A stretch of DNA of 64,000 nucleotides from the NCBI GenBank assembly GCA_019638595.1, contig JAHBTJ010000010.1, positions 124,001 to 188,000 of the forward strand, written 5' to 3'. A program made the position numbers and the translations under genes. Under the pieces are notes generated by a model that saw only the letters and a program-made list of their open reading frames with translations, made no database searches and was not told the origin of the DNA. Source of the DNA: Chitinophagaceae bacterium. Lineage in GTDB: Bacteria > Bacteroidota > Bacteroidia > Chitinophagales > Chitinophagaceae. Below, piece after piece: positions 55,643 to 63,308 of this stretch; the first letter of the stretch is position 1; each line of letters begins with the position of its first letter.

Positions 55643-56494
55643 TTAAACGATCATTTTTTCAATGGGTACTACCAGTATTCCCTGCGCTCCGGCAGCCTTT
55701 AACCGCTCTATTTTTTCCCAGAACTCATCTTCGCTTAATACGCTGTGCACAGAGCTCCATCCTTTATCTGCCAGCGGCAACACGGTGGGGCTCTTCATAC
55801 CCGGTAACAAACTTATAATTTCATCCAGCTTATCAGTAGGCGCGTTCAGCAATACATATTTATTGTTACTCGCTTTTTTTACTGCATGTATCCTAAATAG
55901 TAATTTATTCAATAACCCAACCTGTATATCATCAAAGCTTTTATGCCTGATGAGCACCGCTTCTGAATGGAGGATGGTTTCCACCTCTTTTAAGCCATTG
56001 GTAAGTAAAGTTGAGCCGCTGCTCACCAGGTCGCATATCGCGTCTGCCAGGCCAATGCCCGGAGCTATTTCAACCGACCCGCTTATTTCATGTATTTCTG
56101 CCTGTACATGGTTTTTGGAAAGAAACTGCCTTGTAAGGAAAGGATAGCTGGTAGCGATTTTGCGGCCCTGTAAAGACTGTACACCCGTATACTGCTCTCC
56201 CCGCACAACCGCTATGCTTAACCTGCACTTTCCAAAGCCAAGCCTTTCTACAATTTCAACCGATTTGTTTTTTTCATACACTACATTTTCTCCTACTACC
56301 CCTATATCGGCCACCGCGTCTTCCACATACTGCGGAATATCATCGTCGCGTAAAAAAAATACCTGCAGGGGAAAATTGCTTGCCTCGGTTTTTAGTTTAT
56401 TGGCGCCGTTGGAAATATTAATTCCGCATTCCTTCAGTAATCGCATTGAATCATCGTGTAAACGCCCGGATTTTTGAATTGCCAGTTTCAGCAT
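55643..56494 (-). CDS. hisG: ATP phosphoribosyltransferase, long form
   Basis: 283 residues. Long-form HisG with the catalytic periplasmic-binding-protein-like core (LKLAIQKSGRLHDDSMRLL; EIAPGIGLADAICDLVSSG) and a C-terminal ACT-like regulatory domain (about 210-283: GMKSPTVLPLADKGWSSVHS) that binds histidine, so no HisZ is needed. It commits ATP and PRPP to histidine synthesis. First gene of the operon; an attenuator terminator ends 18 bp before its ATG. Confidence 0.96.
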   Translation of the reverse strand: MLKLAIQKSGRLHDDSMRLLKECGINISNGANKLKTEASNFPLQVFFLRDDDIPQYVEDAVADIGVVGENVVYEKNKSVEIVERLGFGKCRLSIAVVRGEQYTGVQSLQGRKIATSYPFLTRQFLSKNHVQAEIHEISGSVEIAPGIGLADAICDLVSSGSTLLTNGLKEVETILHSEAVLIRHKSFDDIQVGLLNKLLFRIHAVKKASNNKYVLLNAPTDKLDEIISLLPGMKSPTVLPLADKGWSSVHSVLSEDEFWEKIERLKAAGAQGILVVPIEKMIV

Positions 56495-56512
56495 TTGTAT
56501 GAATTTGTATTA

Positions 56513-56546
56513 AAATAAAAAAGACTTACCAACCGGTAAGCCTTTT
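56513..56546 (-). terminator. attenuator terminator of the his operon
   Basis: On the minus strand the arm GGCTTACC (56535-56542) pairs with GGTAAGTC (56523-56530) across a GGTT loop, flanked by A/T pairs and followed by a T-rich run. One G-U wobble. Lies directly before hisG. Confidence 0.88.
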
Positions 56547-56598
56547 ATATGATTGTATTTTATAAGCACAAACAACACCGGCTCACCTGTTAGGTAAG
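56535..56598 (-). promoter_or_regulatory. antiterminator/pause elements of the his attenuator
   Basis: Region 1 CTTACC (56593-56598) can pair with GGTGAG in region 2 (GGTGAGCC, 56580-56587). Region 2 can instead pair with region 3 (GGCTTACC, 56535-56542), the 5' arm of the terminator. Region 1 begins right after the His codons, where a stalled ribosome would cover it. Confidence 0.85.
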
Positions 56599-56630
56599 TA
56601 ATGATGGTGATGATGTGTATTAGTGATCAT
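56583..56630 (-). CDS. hisL: his operon leader peptide with five consecutive His codons
   Basis: Reading ATG 56630 to TGA 56583-56585 gives MITNTHHHHHYLPNR, 15 residues. The five His codons are CAT CAT CAC CAT CAT. Starved ribosomes would stall there. It lies 36 bp before the terminator and 88 bp before hisG on the same strand. A run of five His by chance in a peptide of this length, followed by complementary RNA arms, is very unlikely. Confidence 0.92.
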   Translation of the reverse strand: MITNTHHHHHYLPNR

Positions 56631-56783
56631 ATTTGTTTTTTAACGGCGCAAAAATAAGGCAGGTATTTTACCTGGCAAAATATTTAAATAGTACCCCGGC
56701 AATGTATTTTAAGCCTGTAAAAAAGGCAAATCCGCTGGCATTCATTATTTTTTATAAATTGTACCCCTTTTAAAACGCAAATA

Positions 56784-57557
56784 ATGATACAAATTATGAA
56801 CTATCGTTTGCCAAAGATTGCACTGGGTACTTTTTTAAGCATGATTTCAATAAGCTCGTTCGCTCAAACGGCTCCCAGGAACGGGGACCCTAAGCTTACA
56901 GAATACTGGGATCCCCAGGTAAAAATTATTACACCCGGTAAAACCAATGCGGATGCTCCGTCGGACGCTATAGTATTGTTTGACGGCAAAGACGCCTCTA
57001 AATGGAAATCGCAAAAGGATGACGGCCCTGTAAAATGGAAAATTGAAGATGGCGCCCTGGTGGTGGTTGGCGGCACAGGAGGTATAGAAACCAAAGAAGG
57101 TTTTGGTGATTGCCAGTTGCATATCGAATGGCGTAGTCCCGCGAAAGTAGAAGGAGAAAGCCAGGGTAGGGGTAACAGCGGTATTTTCTTAATGGGCAAA
57201 TATGAACTTCAGGTGCTGGATAACTATAATAACCGTACTTATTCCAACGGGCAGGCCGCCAGTATCTATAAGCAAACCCCTCCATTGGTAAACGCCTCGC
57301 GCAGGCCGGGCGAGTGGCAGACTTATGACATACTGTTTACGGCGCCCCAGTTTTATGCTGACGGAAGTGTAAAATCGCCGGCACGCATTACCGTATTTCA
57401 CAACGGCGTGATCGTTCAAAACAATACCACCATCTGGGGATCAACACAATACGTTGGCACCCCCAATTATGAAACTCATGGAGCAAAAGAACCTCTTTCG
57501 CTGCAGGACCATGGTAACCCTGTAGCTTACAGGAATATTTGGATCAGGCCTATCTGA
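56784..57557 (+). CDS. secreted DUF1080 (3-keto-disaccharide hydrolase-type) protein
   Basis: 257 residues with a Sec signal up to SSFAQ (ATG 56784, or 56796 which keeps the signal). The DUF1080 domain: IVLFDGKDASKWKSQKDDGP, WKIEDGALVVVGGTGGIETK, DCQLHIEWRSPAK, RGNSGIFLMGKYELQVLDNY, and the concluding YRNIWIRPI. The fold is a concanavalin-like beta-sandwich; relatives hydrolyse 3-keto-glycosides made by Gfo/Idh/MocA dehydrogenases. It is divergent from the his leader. Confidence 0.88.
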   Translation: MIQIMNYRLPKIALGTFLSMISISSFAQTAPRNGDPKLTEYWDPQVKIITPGKTNADAPSDAIVLFDGKDASKWKSQKDDGPVKWKIEDGALVVVGGTGGIETKEGFGDCQLHIEWRSPAKVEGESQGRGNSGIFLMGKYELQVLDNYNNRTYSNGQAASIYKQTPPLVNASRRPGEWQTYDILFTAPQFYADGSVKSPARITVFHNGVIVQNNTTIWGSTQYVGTPNYETHGAKEPLSLQDHGNPVAYRNIWIRPI

Positions 57558-57670
57558 TTTTTAGGAAGAATGTTCACAAAATACCCGGGTCTGTATAAAA
57601 GGATCTGGGTATTTTTTTGAGAAGTTACATCTTAATAAGTGTTTCTATGTAATTTAAAGCCTTTAGTTTT

Positions 57671-57678
57671 TATTTTTG
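57671..57678 (+). promoter_or_regulatory. -7 element 4 nt before msrC ATG
   Basis: TATTTTTG is a perfect TAnnTTTG match; only CCGT separates it from the ATG at 57683, implying a leaderless mRNA. Confidence 0.5.
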
Positions 57679-57682
57679 CCGT

Positions 57683-58156
57683 ATGGCCGAGGACTTACAT
57701 ATTACGATAGGAACAAAGTCGGAGCAATATGAAGCGTTGATACCCCAGATCAAAGGGCTTATTGAGGGAGAACCCGACCTTATAGCCAACCTGGCTAATA
57801 TTACGGGCGCCTTAAAAACGCAGTTCAACTGGTTATGGGCAGGATTTTATATTGTTAAAGGTAATGAGCTGGTACTTGGACCTTTTCAGGGACCGGTTGC
57901 ATGTACCCGTATTCGTAAGGGGCAGGGCGTTTGCGGAACAAGCTGGGCGCAGTCCGCAACTTTGATCGTACCCGATGTTGAAAATTTTCCAGGTCATATT
58001 GCGTGCAGCAGCCTGTCGAGATCAGAAATTGTTGTACCTGCATTTAAGAATAACGAAGTAATAGCTGTGCTGGATGCCGACAGCAAACAGCCTGCAACAT
58101 TTGATACTACCGACCAGTTTTACCTGGAGCAAATTACCAGGTTAATTGTTTGGTAG
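57683..58156 (+). CDS. msrC: free methionine-(R)-sulfoxide reductase (GAF domain)
   Basis: 157 residues, one GAF domain. Three cysteines at 74 (VACTRI), 84 (GVCGTSW) and 108 (HIACSS) reproduce the catalytic/resolving spacing of E. coli fRMsr (10 and 24 residues apart). FNWLWAGFYIV and SEIVVP are further family signatures. It reduces free methionine-R-sulfoxide using thioredoxin. Followed 29 bp later by a Crp/Fnr-type regulator gene. Confidence 0.93.
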   Translation: MAEDLHITIGTKSEQYEALIPQIKGLIEGEPDLIANLANITGALKTQFNWLWAGFYIVKGNELVLGPFQGPVACTRIRKGQGVCGTSWAQSATLIVPDVENFPGHIACSSLSRSEIVVPAFKNNEVIAVLDADSKQPATFDTTDQFYLEQITRLIVW

Positions 58157-58185
58157 AAAAAACTGTATTTTTTTCCGGCAAACAA

Positions 58186-58779
58186 ATGAAACAACACACA
58201 ATGTTTGATAACCTTATTAAAAACATGCAGCGTTTCCTGCAAATGAGCGAAGAAGAATTGAATTATTTTTTACCTACGCTCGAATACAGGGTGCTGAAAA
58301 AAAATGAATTTTTTATCCGTGCCGGAGAGAGCGCCGATTATGTGGGTTATATTGATAGTGGCTTGATGCGTTACTACTATGTTACCCGCGAAAAGGAGCA
58401 TACTACAAAAATATTTTTTCCTAATGAATGGGCAGGTGACTATACTTCTTTTTTACAGCGAAAACCTGCTATGCTGAATATCACAGCGCTGGAAGATACA
58501 GTAGTATACCTTTTTTACTACGAAGCAATGCAAAAAGCATATGACAGGTTTAAAACATTTGAACGTTTAGGAAGGTTGATCGCCGAATCATTGTTTATTG
58601 AGCTTGAAAATAAAAGTGCTTCTTTTATTATCAAAACACCCGAAGAACGGTATATTGATATGATCAGCCGGCGCCCGGAAATTATTGCCAAAATTCCCCT
58701 GAAATATATTTCATCCATGCTTGGCATTCAGCCCGAAAGCCTTAGCAGGATCAGAAGAAGGATGCAGAAAAACAAATAA
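58186..58779 (+). CDS. Crp/Fnr-family transcriptional regulator
   Basis: 197 residues from ATG 58186 (a TTG at 58150 extends the frame into msrC). N-terminal cyclic-nucleotide-binding-like beta-roll (YRVLKKNEFFIRAGESADYV; FFPNEWAGDYTSFL) and a C-terminal winged helix (YISSMLGIQPESLSRIRRRM). The cNMP phosphate-binding cassette is poorly conserved, as in most Bacteroidota members, so the ligand is unknown. No Cys cluster for iron-sulfur binding. Confidence 0.88.
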   Translation: MKQHTMFDNLIKNMQRFLQMSEEELNYFLPTLEYRVLKKNEFFIRAGESADYVGYIDSGLMRYYYVTREKEHTTKIFFPNEWAGDYTSFLQRKPAMLNITALEDTVVYLFYYEAMQKAYDRFKTFERLGRLIAESLFIELENKSASFIIKTPEERYIDMISRRPEIIAKIPLKYISSMLGIQPESLSRIRRRMQKNK

Positions 58780-59264
58780 AGGAAACTAATGTTTAAACGT
58801 TGTTTTTGGGGTGATTTCTTAACCTGAGTTAAGCGGATGATTATAGCTAAATATTATTTTTGCGGCTACCAATTTTTCCTCAAAAGTAAATCTGCTTTTA
58901 AGGATTCAGCCGTTGCTAATGATCTCAATTAATCGTACCTCTATGTTCTGTAACACCCCAAAATCCACCGCTATTACTGATCACTATTGGGTTGTTTACT
59001 TTTGATTTTTAAAAGTAAAGGAGGCATTTCATATACCGCCGGGTTGTATTATGGTCTAACTGGTACAATCTCCCTCGCCGGAACATGAAGCACTTGTTAA
59101 CAGGTTTTTGTTTGTGCTTACAATTGTTGCCATTCTTCAAATGATTACAGGAGCGTCTCCCGGAAAATACCCGGGGGTTGCGCTCCTGATACGATCAACC
59201 TGTAGTTGTTCAGCATCCTCAACATGCTGCAAGGCCCGTTTAAAATTAAGTTTGCCAGGGGTGA
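58780..59264. other. 485-bp gene-free region with a promoter-like site and a hairpin
   Basis: A TATTTTTG element at 58855-58862 points to the right. About 290 bp on, CAGGAGCG (59148-59155) pairs with CGCTCCTG (59181-59188), with inner CCCGG/CCGGG pairs; no T-run follows. No ORF with coding character was found (a 28-codon frame at 58919 is unconvincing). It could encode a small RNA or be a degraded gene. Confidence 0.4.
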
Positions 59265-59618
59265 TCAGGCAGGGAGAAAATTCTTTTTATCGCGCAGGAA
59301 TACCCCTGCCCATGCTAAAGCGATCAATACAAGCGCTACCGGGGGCTTGCCGGTAGAAATTTCGATAGCTGCCGCCCCGCCGAGATAGGAAAGAATAAGA
59401 AAAAAGCCTGCTTTATAGGTTGCCGGCACCAGGAACAGCACTGTGAATATGATCTCGGCTATTCCAAACAGCTTAATGTAAGGACCAAATCCCATTTTGG
59501 TAAGTCCGTCTACTACCGCTTCACTTCCTGAAAGCTTGGCTATGCCGCTTACTGTCAGCATCAGCGCCGGTAATGCCATTAAAATAATGGCAATAATGCT
59601 TCTTGTTTTATTAGACAT
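59265..59618 (-). CDS. DoxX-like membrane protein
   Basis: 117 residues with four hydrophobic segments (about 8-27, 46-66, 70-86, 94-109) and the DoxX_2 pattern (ALMLTVSGIAKLSGSEAVVD, GFGPYIKLFGIAEIIFTVLF). Members are small four-helix membrane proteins, often controlled by an adjacent HxlR-type repressor and linked to quinone or thiol stress. It is divergent from such a gene here. Confidence 0.85.
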   Translation of the reverse strand: MSNKTRSIIAIILMALPALMLTVSGIAKLSGSEAVVDGLTKMGFGPYIKLFGIAEIIFTVLFLVPATYKAGFFLILSYLGGAAAIEISTGKPPVALVLIALAWAGVFLRDKKNFLPA

Positions 59619-59658
59619 GTTCTTTGTTTTAGATTTGCAAATTTCAGGATGATGGTTT

Positions 59659-59705
59659 ACTTTTGAAAGTGGTTTCCTAAAATAAAGTGATTTCCAAAAG
59701 GAAAC
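59659..59705. promoter_or_regulatory. paired inverted repeats between doxX-like and hxlR genes
   Basis: ACTTTTGAAAGT at 59659-59670 (5-bp arms) and TTTCCAAAAGGAAA at 59691-59704, plus GTTTCC/GGAAAC at 59672-59677 and 59700-59705. The position between divergent starts fits HxlR-type operators. Confidence 0.45.
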
Positions 59706-59725
59706 TTAAAGTCAAAATCTTTAAA

Positions 59726-60100
59726 ATGGTCAATAAAAATTGCGATCACAACGGGTGCAAAGCAAAAATCAGGTCGGTGCAGGATACGCTTGATATTTTA
59801 GGGGGCAAGTGGAAAATATCTATCATAGGTTCCCTGAGTTTCGGGAAAAAGAGGTTTATGGAGCTGCAACGCGAAGTAGAAGGCGTTGGCGCTAAAATGC
59901 TTTCGAAAGAATTGCGCGACCTTGAAATAAATGAGCTGGTAACACGCACGGTATACAATACAAAACCTGTAACAGTTGAGTATGAGCTGACAGATTATGG
60001 CAAAACGCTGCAACCTGTTATATCTGCAATGATGGAATGGGGTGAAAATCACCGCAGGCGTATCATCCGTAAAACAACAGAGCTATCGCTTATGGAATAA
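59726..60100 (+). CDS. HxlR-family transcriptional regulator
   Basis: 124 residues from ATG 59726; a GTG at 59687 extends the frame with a Lys-rich stretch unlike the family. HxlR winged helix: DTLDILGGKWKISIIGSLSF, GKKRFMELQREVEGVGAKML, SKELRDLEINELVTRTVYNT, VEYELTDYGKTLQPVISAM. Cys5 and Cys10 near the N-terminus (NCDHNGCKAK) could act as redox sensors as in YodB-type members. Probably represses the divergent DoxX-like gene. Confidence 0.92.
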   Translation: MVNKNCDHNGCKAKIRSVQDTLDILGGKWKISIIGSLSFGKKRFMELQREVEGVGAKMLSKELRDLEINELVTRTVYNTKPVTVEYELTDYGKTLQPVISAMMEWGENHRRRIIRKTTELSLME

Positions 60101-60168
60101 AATGTTTTTACCGGCATGCAATTCCGGGTGTTATAAATGAACGATCTTAGCATTATAAATACTACTGT

Positions 60169-60858
60169 ATGCAGGAAAGTGTAAACTGGAAGGAGGTTGC
60201 GGCGCAACTCAGTCATCCGCAGGGCGAAGCCGGGATTGAAACCGGTAAGCAGATGGAAAAGACCAATGTCAATATGATCCGGCAAACGATTGACGCCCTG
60301 GAGATTTCTGAAAACGAAAAGGTGCTGGAAATAGGATTTGGCAACGGCGCGCATGTTTCATACCTGTTTGGCAAAGCTCCGGGCATTCATTATACCGGTA
60401 TTGATATTTCGGAAACTATGCTGCAGGAAGCTTTGGCCGCAAATGCAGACGCTATTTCGCAGCGCAAGGCGTTCTTTATTTTATCCAACGGCAGCACCAT
60501 TCCTTTTGCGGATAACACATTCAACAGGATATTTACGGTCAATACAATCTATTTCTGGAAATCCCCGGCGCAGTACGCTGCCGAAATACACAGGGTATTA
60601 AAGCCCGGCGGCCGGTGCTGCATTACATTTGGCGATAAGAATTTTATGGAAAAGCTACCTTTTGTTCAGCACGGATTTACGCTTTACGATACAGCTATTG
60701 CGGAAGTTTTGTTAAAAAAAGCCGGCTTTACGGTGGAACAAACCACCGTGCAGGACGAAATGGTAAAAAGCAATGCGGGCGAAACACTCACCCGTAAGTT
60801 TATAATAGCAAGCGTCACTAAATCACACACATATTCCGGTGCACAATCATTATACTAA
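60169..60858 (+). CDS. class I SAM-dependent methyltransferase
   Basis: 229 residues. Motif I VLEIGFGNGAHVSYL at about 55-69, motif II YTGIDISETML, then FILSNGSTIPFADNTFNRIF and VNTIYFWKSPAQYAAEIHRV, followed by LKPGGRCCITF, a Methyltransf_11 pattern. The substrate is not evident. Lies 68 bp after hxlR on the same strand and may belong to its transcript. Confidence 0.85.
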   Translation: MQESVNWKEVAAQLSHPQGEAGIETGKQMEKTNVNMIRQTIDALEISENEKVLEIGFGNGAHVSYLFGKAPGIHYTGIDISETMLQEALAANADAISQRKAFFILSNGSTIPFADNTFNRIFTVNTIYFWKSPAQYAAEIHRVLKPGGRCCITFGDKNFMEKLPFVQHGFTLYDTAIAEVLLKKAGFTVEQTTVQDEMVKSNAGETLTRKFIIASVTKSHTYSGAQSLY

Positions 60859-60903
60859 GCAACCGGTTCCATTAGGATAATACACCGGAGAACTCCGGCT
60901 TTT

Positions 60904-62166
60904 TTATTTGCTGTCTTCGATCAGTTCTTCCAGCACATTCATCATTATATCTCCCGCCTCCATTCCCGGCGACATGCTTGTTAAATATGCCGCGGCATGA
61001 AGCCGGGTGCCGGGAGCAAAAAAATCCGGTTTTATTATATAGCCTAATTCATCCATGCCTAATCCTAATATAAACCTGGGACCGCTTGTATTCATCATTT
61101 GCTTGGTATGCAGCGAATACAATGGAGATGTTTCGCCGGGATGGGTGGCAAACATTGCATCTCCTACTGAAAACCACGCTATTTCAGTAGGCGTTCCCTC
61201 GCTGATATCTCTTTTTATCACCCGGGCGGTAGCCAGGTCTCTTAACAGCTTATTCGCTACCGGCAATTCAAACTGCCTTGATGCGTAATAAATACCGCTG
61301 CCCTTTAAAGGCTTGGCCTGCTTTAAGGCCAATACAACCATATCCGCCAGCTCCCTGCCTTTTTTTTCTGCATCTTCAAAGCTGCGCGATACATGTTCAG
61401 GTTGTACCCATCCGCCAATAGCACCCTGTAAAAAAAGGTTAACCCCTCCCAGTTTTGTTTTTAGCTGCTTATACAGGCCCGAAGGAAAGTCGGCGCTCAC
61501 CAGGGTGTTTTCCTTGTCTAAAAAAGTGGGATGACATGCAAAATTGGTAAGGGATGCTATATTTTTCCCTTTACTGTTCACAAACTGTAATACCGTTAGG
61601 TCCCTGTCCACCTCTGCGCTGTCGGAAATATTTTCTACCCAACCCTGCCCAAACGATGTAACGGCATACCTGGCAATAACGCGTTGCTTACCTTTCCAGG
61701 CTTTCACTATCGCCTCCGCCGCGCTACTTACCAATTGGTTAATATACGCACTGTCAGTTCCCGACTGTGTCATATCCTCTCCCCAAATGCCAATTACATC
61801 AGGGCCTGAATGAGTATGCGTGGAAGAAACAACCACATGATCCGCATTAAAATCGGCACGGGGGATCCTTTCCTCTACTTCATCTCTTATTTTCTGTACC
61901 AGCGGGTATGGCAGGCCAATACAATCTATTGTAACGATTGCTATTGAGTTTTGCGCGTTGGCTATTACCACGGCTTTAGCAAAAAGATCATCATGCACAC
62001 CTGTGCTTTTCCGGTTTTGCTGGTAGCCGGCCAAATAGGAACCCTCCGGTGGGTTGATCTTCATTTCGGCTGCACCCGCCTCCAGCACCTGCGCTTTTGC
62101 CAAACCTGCCAGCAATAAAAAACAGCCGGTAAAAAGCAATACAAACAGCCGTTCAAACTTTTTCAT
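60904..62166 (-). CDS. secreted neutral/alkaline ceramidase-like protein
   Basis: 420 residues from ATG 62166 (a GTG at 62172 is two codons earlier). Sec signal to GLAKAQ. The alkaline-ceramidase N-terminal domain shows [35 protein letters not shown] (zinc-ligand His residues), NFACHPTF and [14 protein letters not shown]. It lacks the C-terminal domain of full ceramidases. Relatives hydrolyse N-acyl bonds in ceramide, though many short Bacteroidota members are uncharacterised. Divergent from the sugar isomerase gene. Confidence 0.85.
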   Translation of the reverse strand: MKKFERLFVLLFTGCFLLLAGLAKAQVLEAGAAEMKINPPEGSYLAGYQQNRKSTGVHDDLFAKAVVIANAQNSIAIVTIDCIGLPYPLVQKIRDEVEERIPRADFNADHVVVSSTHTHSGPDVIGIWGEDMTQSGTDSAYINQLVSSAAEAIVKAWKGKQRVIARYAVTSFGQGWVENISDSAEVDRDLTVLQFVNSKGKNIASLTNFACHPTFLDKENTLVSADFPSGLYKQLKTKLGGVNLFLQGAIGGWVQPEHVSRSFEDAEKKGRELADMVVLALKQAKPLKGSGIYYASRQFELPVANKLLRDLATARVIKRDISEGTPTEIAWFSVGDAMFATHPGETSPLYSLHTKQMMNTSGPRFILGLGMDELGYIIKPDFFAPGTRLHAAAYLTSMSPGMEAGDIMMNVLEELIEDSK

Positions 62167-62183
62167 ATTCACATTCTTTATCT

Positions 62184-62223
62184 AAAAATAAGTAATTTGC
62201 TCTCGTATCAAAAAATAAGTAAT
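62184..62223. repeat. direct repeat of 13 bp between divergent genes
   Basis: AAAAATAAGTAAT occurs at 62184-62196 and again at 62211-62223, 27 bp apart, in the short divergent gap. Could be a pair of regulator sites. Confidence 0.35.
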
Positions 62224-62226
62224 CAC

Positions 62227-63159
62227 ATGACGTTTACGCGCAGAAATTTTATAAAGCAAATGAGCACCCTTGCGGTAGCAACAGGAACGCTTTCTTCTTT
62301 ACCTTTCCGGTCCGGTGCTTTTTCCGCAAAAAAAAGATTTTTTGAAATTTCATTGGCAGAATGGTCGCTGCATAAAACATTGTTCAGCAAAAAAATAACC
62401 AACCTCGACTTTCCCGGCATAGCCAAAAAAGAATTTGGTATCAGCGTGGTTGAATATGTAAACCAGTTTTTTAAAGATAAAGCGAACGATACCGGCTACC
62501 TGAATGAATTGCTGAAACGCTGTAAGGATAATGGGGTGAAAAATCACCTGATAATGATTGACGGCGAAGGCGGATTGGCCGATCTGGATGACGCGAAAAG
62601 AATGAAAACGGTGGAAAACCACTACAAATGGGTGGACGCCGCGAAATACCTCGGTTGCTCTACCATACGGGTGAACAGTTACGGAGAAGGCAGCGCTGAA
62701 GATGTGCAGAAAGCCGCTATAGACGGGTTGGGAAAGCTGGGCGAATACGGGGCAAAAGCGGGTATTAATATCATTGTTGAAAATCATGGCGGCTACTCCT
62801 CTAACGGAATGTGGCTTGCAGGAGTGATGAAAGGAGTTAATATGAAAAATGTAGGCACATTACCTGATTTTGGTAATTTTTGTATTAAGCGGGCTAACGG
62901 GAAATGCGAAGAAGAATATGACCGTTATAAGGGAGTAGCCGAACTGATGCCCTTTGCAAAAGGCGCCAGCGCCAAAACATATGATTTTGATGCACAGGGT
63001 AATTGTATAGAAACGGATTATCTGAAAATGATGAAAATTGTAAAAGATTCAGGCTTTAAGGGGTATGTAGGCATTGAATACGAGGGCAGCAACCTCGATG
63101 AAACGGAAGGCATTAAAAAAACAAAAACGCTTCTTGAAAAAATACTCAAAACCATTTAA
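62227..63159 (+). CDS. Tat-exported sugar phosphate isomerase/epimerase-like protein
   Basis: 310 residues from ATG 62227 (TTG 62197 is upstream of the Tat signal). Tat motif [16 protein letters not shown] at about 5-20. The body is a xylose-isomerase-like TIM barrel: [57 protein letters not shown] and [10 protein letters not shown], with His/Glu/Asp metal ligands. Periplasmic members of this group are found with Gfo/Idh/MocA and DUF1080 proteins in keto-sugar metabolism. Followed by a terminator. Confidence 0.88.
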   Translation: MTFTRRNFIKQMSTLAVATGTLSSLPFRSGAFSAKKRFFEISLAEWSLHKTLFSKKITNLDFPGIAKKEFGISVVEYVNQFFKDKANDTGYLNELLKRCKDNGVKNHLIMIDGEGGLADLDDAKRMKTVENHYKWVDAAKYLGCSTIRVNSYGEGSAEDVQKAAIDGLGKLGEYGAKAGINIIVENHGGYSSNGMWLAGVMKGVNMKNVGTLPDFGNFCIKRANGKCEEEYDRYKGVAELMPFAKGASAKTYDFDAQGNCIETDYLKMMKIVKDSGFKGYVGIEYEGSNLDETEGIKKTKTLLEKILKTI

Positions 63160-63166
63160 AAGCTCG

Positions 63167-63195
63167 AAGTCCGGCAATAACCAGCCGGACTTTTT
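63167..63195 (+). terminator. terminator after the sugar epimerase gene
   Basis: AAGTCCGGC (63167-63175) pairs with GCCGGACTT, with a short loop and T5. It lies 8 bp past the stop. Confidence 0.9.
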
Positions 63196-63308
63196 ATGTG
63201 AGCCCGGTTTTCCGGTAACAACTTTTTACAGCGTCGGTTTGTTTCAGTAACTTTCTATGGTAAAAATTACTGGTATAGTTTTTACTTTACTTATATTGAA
63301 GCTCTCAT

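Noticed and set aside
59108-59356. 82-codon plus-strand frame
   Set aside because: Overlaps the DoxX-like gene antisense and has a Cys/Ser-rich, non-coding-like composition.
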